Source: Streptomyces scopuliridis RB72
GTDB taxonomy: Bacteria; Actinomycetota; Actinomycetes; Streptomycetales; Streptomycetaceae
Direction: 5' to 3'
DNA length: 64,000 nucleotides
NCBI RefSeq assembly: GCF_000718095.1
Contig: NZ_JOEI01000005.1
Coordinates: 310,001 to 374,000, forward strand
This document shows, in pieces, positions 52,497 to 61,128 of this stretch (positions within the stretch are counted from its first letter, which is position 1; the number at the start of each line of letters is the position of its first letter). Below the pieces are notes generated by a model, which worked only from the letters and a program-made list of their open reading frames with translations, searched no databases and was not told the origin of the DNA. The position numbers were made by a program, and so were the translations under genes.

Positions 52497-53276
52497 TCAG
52501 ACGTCGAGGTCCACCACCACAGGGGCGTGGTCGGACGCGCCCTTGCCCTTGCGCTCCTCGCGGTCGACATAGCTGTCCTTGACCGCGCCCTCGAACGCCG
52601 CGTTGCCGTAGACCAGGTCGATCCGCATGCCCTTGTTCTTCGGGAAGCCCAGCTCCCGGTAGTCCCAGTAGGTGTACGGCCGGTCGTACTTGAGCGGGCG
52701 GGGCATCACATCGGCGAGCCCCTCCTCACGCAGCGCGGCGAGCGCCGCGCGCTCGGCGGGGGTGACATGCGTGGCCCCCTCGAAGCGGGACAGGTCCCAT
52801 ACGTCCTCGTCGGTCGGGGCCACGTTGAAGTCACCGAGGACCGCGAACGGCCGCGCGCCCGCCGCGTCGTCGGCCACCGCCTTGCGCAGCGCCTCCAGCC
52901 AGCGCAGCTTGTACGCGTAGTGATCATGGCCGACCTCGCGGCCATTGGGCACATAGACCGACCAGAGCCGGACCGGGCCGCACGTCGCGGCGATCGCGCG
53001 CGGCTCCGTCACGCCCTCGTACTCCGGTCCTTCGGGAAGCCCCCTGACGATGTCCGTCAGGCCGGCCCGGGAGATCAGCGCCACCCCGTTCCACCGTCCG
53101 GTGGCGTTGACCGCCGACTCGTAGCCCAGCTCGCGGAGCTGTTCGGCGGGGAACTGCTCCTCCGTGCACTTGGTCTCCTGGACGCACAGCACGTCCGTGC
53201 CGGAGCTCTCCAGCCAGGCCAGCAGCCGGGGCAGCCGGGCGGTGATCGAATTGACGTTCCAGGTGGCGATGCGCAT
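52497..53276 (-). CDS. xth: Exodeoxyribonuclease III
   Basis: The 259-residue protein is an ExoIII/AP-endonuclease: MRIATWNVNSI, LCVQETKC (metal Glu), VYVPNGRE, LGDFNVAPTDEDVWD and KGASDHAPVVVDL (catalytic Asp-His). It cleaves at abasic sites and degrades 3' ends during base-excision repair. Full length for the family. Confidence 0.94.
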   Translation of the reverse strand: MRIATWNVNSITARLPRLLAWLESSGTDVLCVQETKCTEEQFPAEQLRELGYESAVNATGRWNGVALISRAGLTDIVRGLPEGPEYEGVTEPRAIAATCGPVRLWSVYVPNGREVGHDHYAYKLRWLEALRKAVADDAAGARPFAVLGDFNVAPTDEDVWDLSRFEGATHVTPAERAALAALREEGLADVMPRPLKYDRPYTYWDYRELGFPKNKGMRIDLVYGNAAFEGAVKDSYVDREERKGKGASDHAPVVVDLDV

Positions 53277-53321
53277 GCGGGACAGCCTATCGGCGGGGTC
53301 TGACAGTCACAGTTCGGCCAG

Positions 53322-53954
53322 TCACAGCTCGACGGAGCGGCCCGGGGCGAGCCTGCCGTGTTCCGCGCCGCCCAGGCCCCCGATCTGGGCGTCGTAGAGG
53401 GGCCGGGCCAGCTCGGTGAGCAGCGCGTCGTGGATGTCGAAGGAGCGCCGCGGCTTGACCTCGCGTACGTACTCGATCACCTCGGAGATCTTGCTCCAGG
53501 GCGCCTGTACGGGCAGCAGCAGCGTCTCGACCGGCTGGTCGGGGACGGTCAGCGCGTCGCCGGGGTGGAAGACCGAGCCGTCCACGAGATAGCCGACGTT
53601 GGTGATCCGCGGGATGTCCGGGTGGATCACCGCGTGCAGCTCGCCGTGGACCCGGATGTCGAAACCGGCGGCGGAGAACGTGTCGCCGTGGCCGACCGTG
53701 TGGACACGGCCGGGGAAGGCGGCGGACATCCGCTCGGCGACGCTGCGCAGCGTCCACAGCTCAGCCGCCGGGTTGGCCTCAAGACCGGCCCGCAGATGCG
53801 CCTCGTTGAAGTGGTCGGGGTGCTCGTGGGTGACGAGGAGGGCGTCCGCGCCGTCCGTGGCGTCGTCCTCCGTGAAACCGCCGGGGTCGATGACGAGCGT
53901 ACGGCCGTCCTTCTCCAGCCGGACACACGAGTGTGACTTCTTGGTGAGCTTCAC
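53322..53954 (-). CDS. MBL-fold metal-dependent hydrolase
   Basis: The 210-residue protein has an N-terminal MKLTKKSHSCVRLEKDG strand and the metal site VTHEHPDHFNEAHL (HxHxDH). HPGDAL and DIHDALLTEL supply further ligands. It belongs to the UlaG/YcbL-like group of metallo-beta-lactamase folds; the substrate is unknown. GTG at 53954 is the start. It lies downstream of pcaL on the same strand with 57 bp between. Confidence 0.87.
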   Translation of the reverse strand: MKLTKKSHSCVRLEKDGRTLVIDPGGFTEDDATDGADALLVTHEHPDHFNEAHLRAGLEANPAAELWTLRSVAERMSAAFPGRVHTVGHGDTFSAAGFDIRVHGELHAVIHPDIPRITNVGYLVDGSVFHPGDALTVPDQPVETLLLPVQAPWSKISEVIEYVREVKPRRSFDIHDALLTELARPLYDAQIGGLGGAEHGRLAPGRSVEL

Positions 53955-54011
53955 CGCTGACCGCCTTCGCCGCTGTCGGTGCCGGGTACGCGTGTGCGTA
54001 CTGCCATCCTG

Positions 54012-55292
54012 CTACGCCTCGGGCGTGGTCTCCTCCTGGATCACGGTCCGCGCCACCCGGAACGCCGTGTTCGCGGCCGGGACTCCGCAGTAGACGGCCG
54101 TCTGGATCAGCACTTCCTTGATCTCGGCGGGCGTGAGGCCATTGCGCAGCGCGGCCCTCGTATGGAAGGCCAGCTCCTCCAGATGGCCGCCCGCGACCAG
54201 CGCGGTCAGCGTCACGGCGCTGCGGGTGCGGCGGTCCAGGCCCTCCCTGGTCCATACCTCGCCCCAGGCGTAGCGGGTGATCAGCTCCTGAAAGTCGCCG
54301 GTGAAGTCGTCGGCGGCGGCCATGGCGCGGTCCACATGGGCGTCGCCCAGGACCTGTCTGCGCACCCGCATGCCCGCCTCGTACGGATCGGGCCGCCCGG
54401 TCGTCACGGCCTCGGGCTGCTCGGCGGGGGCGATCTCCGCGACCGGGCCGATCGTCGCCGAGAGCGAGGGCGCGGGGCCCCGGTCGGGCAGCACGGTGAG
54501 GCCGGTGGAGGTGTCGGACGGGTTGTACCAGGCGGTGGAGAAGTGGTGGACGAGCAGATCCGTGACGGCGGCGGGCTGCTCGACCGGCGCCAGATGGGAG
54601 GCTCCGGGCACCAGCGCGAGCCGGGCGTCCCGTATCCCCGCGACCAGCGTGCGCGCCTCGGCGGGCCCCGTGACATGGTCCTCGGCGCCGACCAGCACCA
54701 GGGTCGGAACGGCGATACGGCCCAGCTCCGCCCGGATGTCGAAGGCGGCCAGCGCCTCGCAGGAGGCGATGTAGCAGCCGGGGTCGGTCGTACGGACCAT
54801 CTGCACGGCCCACTCGACGATGGCCGGCTGGGCGGCGGCGAAGCCCGGGGTGAACCATCGCTCGGGCGCGCTGCGGGCCATCGGATCCAGCCCGTTGGCA
54901 CGGACGATCACCCCGCGCTGCCGGAACTCGTCGGCCGTGCCGAACCGGGGCGAGGCGGCCACCAGCGCGAGCGAGGCGATCCGGTCGGGGCGGCGCAGCG
55001 CCAGCTCGGCGCCGATGGCACCGGCGATGGAGCAGCCCACATACCCGAACCGCTGCACCCCGATCCCGTCGAGCGTGGCCAGCAGCCGTTCCGCCAGTTC
55101 GGGGACGCTGGTCGCGGGGTGCGCGGGTGCGCCGCCGTGGCCGGGCAGATCGAAGCGGAGCACCCGCCACTGGCGGGCCAGCTCGGGCACCTGGCGGTCC
55201 CACATGTGCCAGGTGGTGCCGAGGGAGGGGCCCAGGATCAGGATGGGTGCGTCTTCCGGCCCGTCCATGCGGTACTGCAGGGTCTTAGTCAT
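54012..55292 (-). CDS. pcaL: 3-oxoadipate enol-lactonase/4-carboxymuconolactone decarboxylase fusion
   Basis: The 426-residue protein joins an alpha/beta hydrolase (about 1-255; LGPSLGTTWHMWD, nucleophile Ser in VGCSIAGAIG, final His in GASHLAPVEQP) to a carboxymuconolactone decarboxylase domain (about 300-426; YEAGMRVRRQVLGDAHVDRA, AALRNGLTPAEIKEVL, YCGVPAANTAFR). PcaL performs two consecutive steps of the protocatechuate branch of the beta-ketoadipate pathway. No other pca gene lies in the window. ATG at 55292 is used; GTG at 55304 with GGGAG upstream is possible. Confidence 0.93.
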   Translation of the reverse strand: MTKTLQYRMDGPEDAPILILGPSLGTTWHMWDRQVPELARQWRVLRFDLPGHGGAPAHPATSVPELAERLLATLDGIGVQRFGYVGCSIAGAIGAELALRRPDRIASLALVAASPRFGTADEFRQRGVIVRANGLDPMARSAPERWFTPGFAAAQPAIVEWAVQMVRTTDPGCYIASCEALAAFDIRAELGRIAVPTLVLVGAEDHVTGPAEARTLVAGIRDARLALVPGASHLAPVEQPAAVTDLLVHHFSTAWYNPSDTSTGLTVLPDRGPAPSLSATIGPVAEIAPAEQPEAVTTGRPDPYEAGMRVRRQVLGDAHVDRAMAAADDFTGDFQELITRYAWGEVWTREGLDRRTRSAVTLTALVAGGHLEELAFHTRAALRNGLTPAEIKEVLIQTAVYCGVPAANTAFRVARTVIQEETTPEA

Positions 55293-55561
55293 CGTCTCAC
55301 TCACCCGCTCACGCTCCCATATCCCACATTTTCTTTCGGGAGAGGGTCGGGACACTCGCCTCTCATGCGTCCGCCGCCGAACAAACCCGCGCGGGCATCG
55401 TACAAGCGGACCAGCGGACCAAGCGGACCAGCGGCCCCACCGCGTCCGGACCGGCACCGGGCGGCCGACGGGTCGTTAGTGACGGTGGAGACCCCGGCCA
55501 TGGGCCGGTGAGGAGGCGCCGCCGCCTGATACCGGCAGCGCGATCGAGGGGGAGGTACGGA

Positions 55562-57181
55562 ATGTCGGGGAGCGAGGCGTCGTTCATCGATTCGCCCGAA
55601 CTGCGCGCGTCTTACGAGGTGTGCGCGGCTGAGATCAGGCAGTTCCTGACGCCGATGTGGAAGGCGACCGAGGTGCTGCCCGCCGCGATCCGTCCCCACG
55701 TCCTGGCCGTGAACAGCTTCACGGTGTACAGCGACCGCATCGCCGATGAGGGAGGAACGCGGCAGCTCCGCGAGGAACGGTTCGCCCGGTGGCGTTCCGA
55801 GACTTTGGAGGAGCTGCGCACCGGGCGCAGCGAGCATCCGCTGCGGCGGGCGTTCGTGGACACGGTGCGGCGGTGGGAGATCGACCACGCGCTGGTCGAG
55901 GAGTTCCTCGACACCATGCGGGCCGACTGCGTCTCCCCTCCCGTCTTCGAGACGTTCGCGGAGCAGCGGCGCTATCTGCGGGGAATCTCGGGGACGACCA
56001 ACGAGATGTGGATGTCGCTGCTGGAGGTGAGAGGGCCGCAGGCGTTGGCGCTGGCCTCGGTGCTGGGCGAGGTGTGCCAGCTGGTGGACACCTTCGAGGA
56101 CCTGCCGGTCGACCTGGCGGCCGGCCGGTGCTATCTGCCGCGCGCCGACCTGCGGCAGCTGGGGCTGGAGACCGGCGACCTCCGGCGCGGTGAACGGCGT
56201 GAGGTACTGGATGAGCTGGTGGACATCCAACTCGGGCGTTGGCGCGACCTGTTGGAGCAGGCGATGCCGCTGGGCGGGATGGTGAGTCCCGAGTACCAGC
56301 CGTTCCTGCATACGGTGCTTCTGGGCGCGTGGATGCAGTTCGACGAGGTCACGCTCCGGAAGTCCCGGGTCTTCGTGGACGGCATGGAACCACTGACGTC
56401 GACCGGTGCGGCGCGGCGCCGCCCGGCATGGCCGGTGGTGGGTGTGGTGCCGGGCCATGTCGGGGTGATCATGGACGGCAACCGGCGGTGGGCCACTCAG
56501 CGGACCCTGCCGGTCTCGCGGGGCCATCAGGCGGGCGCGCAGGCCGCGATGCGCCTGGTCAACGCCGCCCTGCGGCTCGGGGTACGGCACCTGAGCATCT
56601 ACGCGTTCTCCACCGAGAACTGGGACCGTTCCCAGGAGGAACTGACCGCTCTGTTCGACACCATGGCCGACGGGATCGTCCGGGGCACCGAGTGGCTGCA
56701 CGAACTGGGCGTGCGGGTGCGCTGGTGCGGACGGCGTGACCGTATCGATCCGTCACTCGCCTCCGTCCTGACGCTGGTGGAGAGCCTGACGTCGAACAAC
56801 GATGTGCTGTCGCTGACCCTGTGCGTCGACTACGGCGGGCGGGACGAACTCACCGACGCCGCCCGCGCGCTGGCCGCCGAAGCGGTCGCGGGGACGATCC
56901 GGCCCGAGGACATCGGCCCCGCCGACCTGGCCCGGAACATGTACGTGCCCGGCCTGCCCGACATCGATCTGCTGATCCGCACCTCCGGCGAGCAGCGCAT
57001 CAGCAACTTCCTGCCCTGGCACCTCGCCTACGCCGAGCTGATCTTCGACCCGACGCCCTGGCCCGACTTCGGCCTGGCACAGCTACGGGAGGCCCTCGCC
57101 ACGTATGCCGACCGCGAGCGCCGCTTCGGGGGCACCCTTCCCCGTCCTGCCCGACCGGTGGAGCCGGCCCCGGCTCCCTGA
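55562..57181 (+). CDS. Fusion of squalene/phytoene-synthase-like domain and cis-prenyl diphosphate synthase
   Basis: The 539-residue protein has two prenyltransferase folds. Residues 12-270 are a head-to-head trans-isoprenyl synthase-like domain with Asp58-R-I-A-Asp62 and Asp180-L-P-V-Asp184, followed by GRCYLP, the second-motif context of phytoene synthases. Residues 295-525 are an UppS-like cis-prenyltransferase: GVIMDGNRRWA (Asp305), YAFSTENWDRS, VDYGGR and RTSGEQRISNFL. Both sets of catalytic motifs are intact. ATG follows GAGGGGGAGG with spacing 6. Neighbours give no pathway. A complete undecaprenyl synthase role is unlikely because of the fusion; product unknown. Confidence 0.85.
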   Translation: MSGSEASFIDSPELRASYEVCAAEIRQFLTPMWKATEVLPAAIRPHVLAVNSFTVYSDRIADEGGTRQLREERFARWRSETLEELRTGRSEHPLRRAFVDTVRRWEIDHALVEEFLDTMRADCVSPPVFETFAEQRRYLRGISGTTNEMWMSLLEVRGPQALALASVLGEVCQLVDTFEDLPVDLAAGRCYLPRADLRQLGLETGDLRRGERREVLDELVDIQLGRWRDLLEQAMPLGGMVSPEYQPFLHTVLLGAWMQFDEVTLRKSRVFVDGMEPLTSTGAARRRPAWPVVGVVPGHVGVIMDGNRRWATQRTLPVSRGHQAGAQAAMRLVNAALRLGVRHLSIYAFSTENWDRSQEELTALFDTMADGIVRGTEWLHELGVRVRWCGRRDRIDPSLASVLTLVESLTSNNDVLSLTLCVDYGGRDELTDAARALAAEAVAGTIRPEDIGPADLARNMYVPGLPDIDLLIRTSGEQRISNFLPWHLAYAELIFDPTPWPDFGLAQLREALATYADRERRFGGTLPRPARPVEPAPAP

Positions 57182-57186
57182 GCCGG
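57170..57186. terminator. Short GC hairpin between convergent genes
   Basis: CCGGCTC and GAGCCGG pair around CCT, overlapping the stop of the fusion gene; further GC palindromes follow to about 57198. Confidence 0.45.
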
Positions 57187-57201
57187 AGCCGGCCCCCGGG
57201 G

Positions 57202-57846
57202 TTACTGCTTCGGCGGGGTGTACACGCCCTCCGCGGTCACGTGCGCCAGCACCGTGTCCGCGGTGAACGCGGGCGCGCCGAAGGTGGCGGTGAACACCTC
57301 CAGCGCCTCGGCGGTGGGGTGCAGCGGCACCTTGTTGATCCGGACCTTCAGCGGCTGGCCCACTGGCACATCACCGGTGGTCAGCAGCCCCTCGGACACA
57401 GCACACCGGAACACCGAGCGGTGCCCGACTTCGACGCCGTTGACCTCGCACTTCCCCGACGCCAGCCCGTCCCTCAGGACGCCCCGCAGGTTGACGACCC
57501 GGGCGTTTCCAGTCGGCGTGCGCACCGCGATCCCGCCGTCGAGGACACCGTCCCCCTCGGCCTTCGGCAGGCTCTTCAGCGAGGGATCACCCTTACCCGA
57601 CCGTACGGGGAACCGCATCGCCGAACCGCTGGAGTCCTTGACCAGCTCGGCCGGTGCCACGGCCTCGACCACCACTCCCAGCCGGTCCAGCTCCGCCTGG
57701 ACCTGCTCGGTCCACCGGACCTCGACCCACCCTTCAGAAATCGTGCCCCACTTCTCGTCCGCGGCGGCGGACGCCGCCCCCGTGAACTGCGCCAGCAAGG
57801 GCGCGGCCAAGGCCGCGCCCAGAACCGTTCGACGATCCGTACTCAT
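57202..57846 (-). CDS. Tat-exported protein of unknown function
   Basis: The 214-residue protein starts MSTDRRTVLGAALAAPLLAQ, a twin-arginine signal with cleavage near GAASAAA. The mature part is mostly beta-strands with GWVEVRWTEQVQAELDRLG and LGVVVEAVAPAELVKD and two Cys (KCEVNG, FRCAVS) that may form a disulfide. No enzyme motif is recognised. ATG at 57846 gives a normal Tat signal; ATG at 57861 is a possible earlier start. It is convergent with the prenyltransferase fusion. Confidence 0.75.
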   Translation of the reverse strand: MSTDRRTVLGAALAAPLLAQFTGAASAAADEKWGTISEGWVEVRWTEQVQAELDRLGVVVEAVAPAELVKDSSGSAMRFPVRSGKGDPSLKSLPKAEGDGVLDGGIAVRTPTGNARVVNLRGVLRDGLASGKCEVNGVEVGHRSVFRCAVSEGLLTTGDVPVGQPLKVRINKVPLHPTAEALEVFTATFGAPAFTADTVLAHVTAEGVYTPPKQ

Positions 57847-58255
57847 CGGCGTGCCCACCATCCTTCCTCGGGGCCGCAGTTGGCGACCCGCGGGAATCAT
57901 CCGCCCGCCGGGATTCCCGGGCCGCGAAACCGGACGGGTAACACCCGGAAGGGGGACGGACCGCATCACCAGAGATATCTGAATCACCAGTTGTAACGGA
58001 ATTCGAACGTCGTCCGGGACGGTGCCGGCACTCAGACGTCGCCCGCCGTGATTCCTGGCCCGCTCACCGACGGAGGGTGAGATTGGACGGTGAGCTGGAC
58101 CTCTACCAAGGCTCCGGCCGCACCTGACACGCCCGTGCCGGTGCGGCGGGGCGTTACGGTGTGGAAAACGAACCAGTGGTCATCCCCCTCGGCCCGTGTG
58201 CTCCACCCCGGTTCCGGGTCCGTCCGCCAGCGGCCTTCGATGTATCAGTCACTCG
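57847..58255. other. 409-bp intergenic region
   Basis: Between the Tat protein start and the end of the next gene. A weak hairpin (CTCACC 58063-58068, GGTGAG 58076-58081) may terminate the glkA unit. Open frames on the plus strand here show no recognisable family and I do not call them. Confidence 0.5.
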
Positions 58256-58834
58256 TCACGGGGTCGTGGTGGAGACGACGTACACCCGGGGGAAGCCGGG
58301 TTCTGTCAGGTCCACCACCACGTCCTGGCTGGGCCGCGGGCCCTTCTGGTGGTGGCTGGTGCCCGCCCAGTCGTGGCCGGGGATGTCGAAGTTCCAGCCG
58401 ACGGTACGGCGGTCGCGCGGCGTGATCGTGATGGCGTCGTCCTTGAGCGCGGAGCGGCTGGTACCCATCTCGGTCAGGAAGGTGTCGAGCCGTCCCGAGG
58501 TGACATCGAACTGGACGTACAGCCGGCTGGTCTTCCAGTTGCTCGTCTCGAAGTAGCGCACCCCGGTGGCGCCCAGCGGTATCGGCACCTCGAAGATGCG
58601 GCGCTTCATCTTGGAGGGGCGCAGCGGCTGGAGACCGGTGGCCGCGGACTCGGCCTCCTTGTTGCGGCCGCTGTCGCGGCTCTGGCCGGCCGAGATCACC
58701 AGATAGCCCGCCGGGATACCGATGAGCAGCACGATGACGACGGCCGTCAGCCAGCGGCGGCGGTTGCGGTGCCTGCGGTCCTCGGGCGGCTTGCCGCCCT
58801 CGTCGCGCACCGGCACAGGGAGCTCCACGGTCAT
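58256..58834 (-). CDS. Membrane-anchored hypothetical protein downstream of glkA
   Basis: The 192-residue protein has a cytosolic basic N-terminus (RRHRNRRR), one membrane helix (about 28-48: WLTAVVIVLLIGIPAGYLVI) and an extracytoplasmic domain with VPIPLGATGVRYFET and YVQFDVTSGRLDTFLTEMG. The domain is of unknown function. Its ATG overlaps the stop of glkA (ATGA), so it is translationally coupled to glucokinase. Confidence 0.78.
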   Translation of the reverse strand: MTVELPVPVRDEGGKPPEDRRHRNRRRWLTAVVIVLLIGIPAGYLVISAGQSRDSGRNKEAESAATGLQPLRPSKMKRRIFEVPIPLGATGVRYFETSNWKTSRLYVQFDVTSGRLDTFLTEMGTSRSALKDDAITITPRDRRTVGWNFDIPGHDWAGTSHHQKGPRPSQDVVVDLTEPGFPRVYVVSTTTP

Positions 58835-60024
58835 GAGGGCGGTTCCTGGGTCGTACGGGGTTCCTGGGTCGTACGGGGTTCCTGCGTCGGGCGGGCGGTG
58901 CGGATGGCCTGGGCGTATCTCTCGTACCGCTCATGGCGCTCCACCCTGCGGCGGTTGGCGCGGCGGAACCGCCGGGCCACCAGCCGGGCGAGATCGGCGG
59001 CGCCGACCATGCCGGCCTCGGGGCCGAGCTGCGCCTTGGCGATCCGTGCCTCGGGGCGGTAGCCGCGGCCGGTGAGATGGCGGCGGAAGGCGTCGCGGGC
59101 CGGGCCGATCAGCAGATCGTCGGCGGCGCTGACCCCGCCGCCGATGACGAAGCAGGACGGGTCGAGCGCGGCGGCGAGATTGGCGATGCCGACACCGAGC
59201 CACTGGCCGATGTCCTGGAACAGCTCGATACACATGGCGTCGCCCTCGCGGGCGAGTTCGGTGATCAGCGGTCCCGTGATGTCGTGGACGTTGCCCTTGA
59301 CGCGGTCGATGATGTTGTACGCGACCGGGGAGTCGGCGGCGGCCAGCTCCCTGGCCTCCCGTACCAGGGCGTTGCCGGAGCTGTACTGCTCCCAGCAGCC
59401 GCGGTTGCCGCACGGGCAGCGGTGGCCGCCGGGCACGACCTGCATATGGCCGAACTCGCCGGCGACACCGAACTTGCCGCGCTTGACCCGGCCGTCCTCC
59501 AGGATGGCCCCGCCGATACCGGTGCCGAGCGTGATCATGACGAGATGGTCCTCGCCGCGTCCGGCGCCGAAGCGCCACTCCGCCCAAGCCGCCGCGTTGG
59601 CGTCGTTGTCGACCATCACCGGCACGGCGAGCCGGGAGGAGATCGCGTCCCTGAGAGGTTCGTCGCGCCAGGCGAGATGCGGCGCGAACAGCACCCTGGA
59701 GCGGTCGGCGTCGACCCAGCCGGCCGCGCCGATGCCGACGGCGTGCACATCGTGGCGGTCGGAGAGATCGAGGACCAGCTCGACGATGGTGTCCTCGACG
59801 ACCCGGGGGCTCTTGGACTTGTCCGGCGTCTCGGTCCTGAGCTTCTCCAGGATGTTGCCGTCCGGATCGACCACGCCGGCCATCACCTTCGTACCGCCGA
59901 TGTCGATGCCGACGGTCGGGACGCGGGGCGCGGTGAGGAGGGAGCGGCGCTCGCGGGTGCCGACGGTCCGCAGGACGGTGGCGCGGGCGGTGCCGCGGTG
60001 TGCGAAGTCGCGGTAGGTGCTCAT
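58831..60024 (-). CDS. glkA: Glucokinase, ROK family
   Basis: The 397-residue protein is the streptomycete ROK glucokinase: VGIDIGGTKVMAGVV (phosphate), VDNDANAAAWAEWRFGAGRG, ITLGTGIGGAI, GEFGHM and the zinc motif CPCGNRGCWEQY. It phosphorylates glucose and in Streptomyces is central to carbon catabolite repression. An unusual C-terminal TQEPRT repeat tail comes from an 18-bp tandem repeat and is absent from typical GlkA. ATG at 60024 matches the family start MSTYRDFAHRG. Confidence 0.93.
   Translation of the reverse strand: MSTYRDFAHRGTARATVLRTVGTRERRSLLTAPRVPTVGIDIGGTKVMAGVVDPDGNILEKLRTETPDKSKSPRVVEDTIVELVLDLSDRHDVHAVGIGAAGWVDADRSRVLFAPHLAWRDEPLRDAISSRLAVPVMVDNDANAAAWAEWRFGAGRGEDHLVMITLGTGIGGAILEDGRVKRGKFGVAGEFGHMQVVPGGHRCPCGNRGCWEQYSSGNALVREARELAAADSPVAYNIIDRVKGNVHDITGPLITELAREGDAMCIELFQDIGQWLGVGIANLAAALDPSCFVIGGGVSAADDLLIGPARDAFRRHLTGRGYRPEARIAKAQLGPEAGMVGAADLARLVARRFRRANRRRVERHERYERYAQAIRTARPTQEPRTTQEPRTTQEPPS
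58843..58894. repeat. 18-bp tandem repeat, 2.9 units (coding)
   Basis: Units at 58843-58860 and 58861-58878 are identical, with a partial diverged third. They encode TQEPRT repeats at the extreme C-terminus of glucokinase. Confidence 0.88.
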
Positions 60025-60255
60025 CGGCCCGGCCTGGTCTCGTCCGTCGGCGCGAGCGACTCCGGCTCGCCGTGCCGGGTGAGTGGGCGGCTGCGTACGC
60101 GCACGAGTCGTGTCGTCCCTGCGGGGTCGGGGGCCGCCGGGCCCGGACGGGCGGCGGCGGCGGACGGTGTCCGCCGTGCCAGATTGTGCCATCCGGGGCG
60201 GGTGGGTTCGCGGTGCGGCCCGGCGGCGGCCGTACGGAGACGGCCGCGCCGGGGG

Positions 60256-61128
60256 TCAGTTCGTGCCGGCCGGGCCGCCACCGGGGTGGCCGCCGAGATG
60301 GCTGGGCACGGGGGCCCGCTCCAGTTCATGGCTCAGCTCCTCCAGCTCGGAACCGCCCGCCATCTGCCGCGTCAGCTCATCCAGAGTGATCGAGTCCTTG
60401 GTATGGCTGCCCGACATGACGCCCCGCTTGAGCAGGACGAAACGGTCACCGACCAGATACGCGTGGTGCGGGTTGTGGGTGATGAGTACCACTCCGAGTC
60501 CCGCGTCACGTGCGGCGGCCACGTACTTGAGCACCACCCCGGACTGCTTCACCCCGAGCGCCGCGGTCGGCTCGTCCAGGACGAGGACCTTCGCGCCGAA
60601 GTAGACGGCGCGGGCGATGGCCACACACTGGCGCTCACCGCCGGACAGCGTGCCGATCGGCTGGTCGACGTCGCGCAGATCGATGCCCATCCGCAGCAGC
60701 TCGGCGCGGGTCGTCTCGCGCATCAGGGCGACATCGAGCCGTTTGAAGGGGCCACTGCCCTTCCTCGGCTCGGAGCCGAGGAAGAAGTTCCGCCAGACCG
60801 GCATCAGCGGGACGACGGCGAGGTCCTGGTAGACCGTGGCGATCCCGCGGTCCAGGGCCTCGCGCGGGGAGGCGAGGGTGGTCTTCTCGCCCTCGATCAG
60901 GAAGTCGCCCGCGTCATGCCTGTGCAGCCCGGCGATGATCTTGATCAGGGTGGACTTGCCCGCGCCGTTGTCGCCCAGCACACAGCTGATCCCGCCCGCG
61001 TGGACCTCCAGCGAGACGCCTTCCAGGGCGCGGATATTGCCGTAGTACTTACTGACGTTGTCGAGTTCGACCAGCGCTCCGCTCGCGCCGCCCACCGTCG
61101 CGCCGCCCGCCGTCGTGTCGCCCGTCAT
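60256..61128 (-). CDS. Sugar ABC transporter ATP-binding protein
   Basis: The 290-residue single ATPase domain has Walker [11 protein letters not shown]-loop [11 protein letters not shown], signature [14 protein letters not shown] and Walker [15 protein letters not shown]. The layout resembles FrcA/XylG-type carbohydrate ATPases with one rather than two domains. ATG at 61128 overlaps the permease stop (ATGA). The 231 bp between it and glkA hold no gene. Confidence 0.9.
   Translation of the reverse strand: MTGDTTAGGATVGGASGALVELDNVSKYYGNIRALEGVSLEVHAGGISCVLGDNGAGKSTLIKIIAGLHRHDAGDFLIEGEKTTLASPREALDRGIATVYQDLAVVPLMPVWRNFFLGSEPRKGSGPFKRLDVALMRETTRAELLRMGIDLRDVDQPIGTLSGGERQCVAIARAVYFGAKVLVLDEPTAALGVKQSGVVLKYVAAARDAGLGVVLITHNPHHAYLVGDRFVLLKRGVMSGSHTKDSITLDELTRQMAGGSELEELSHELERAPVPSHLGGHPGGGPAGTN

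Noticed and set aside
58090-58556. Plus-strand frames opposite the glkA downstream gene
   Set aside because: Partly antisense to a coding region, no domain match recognised, and no ribosome-binding site.
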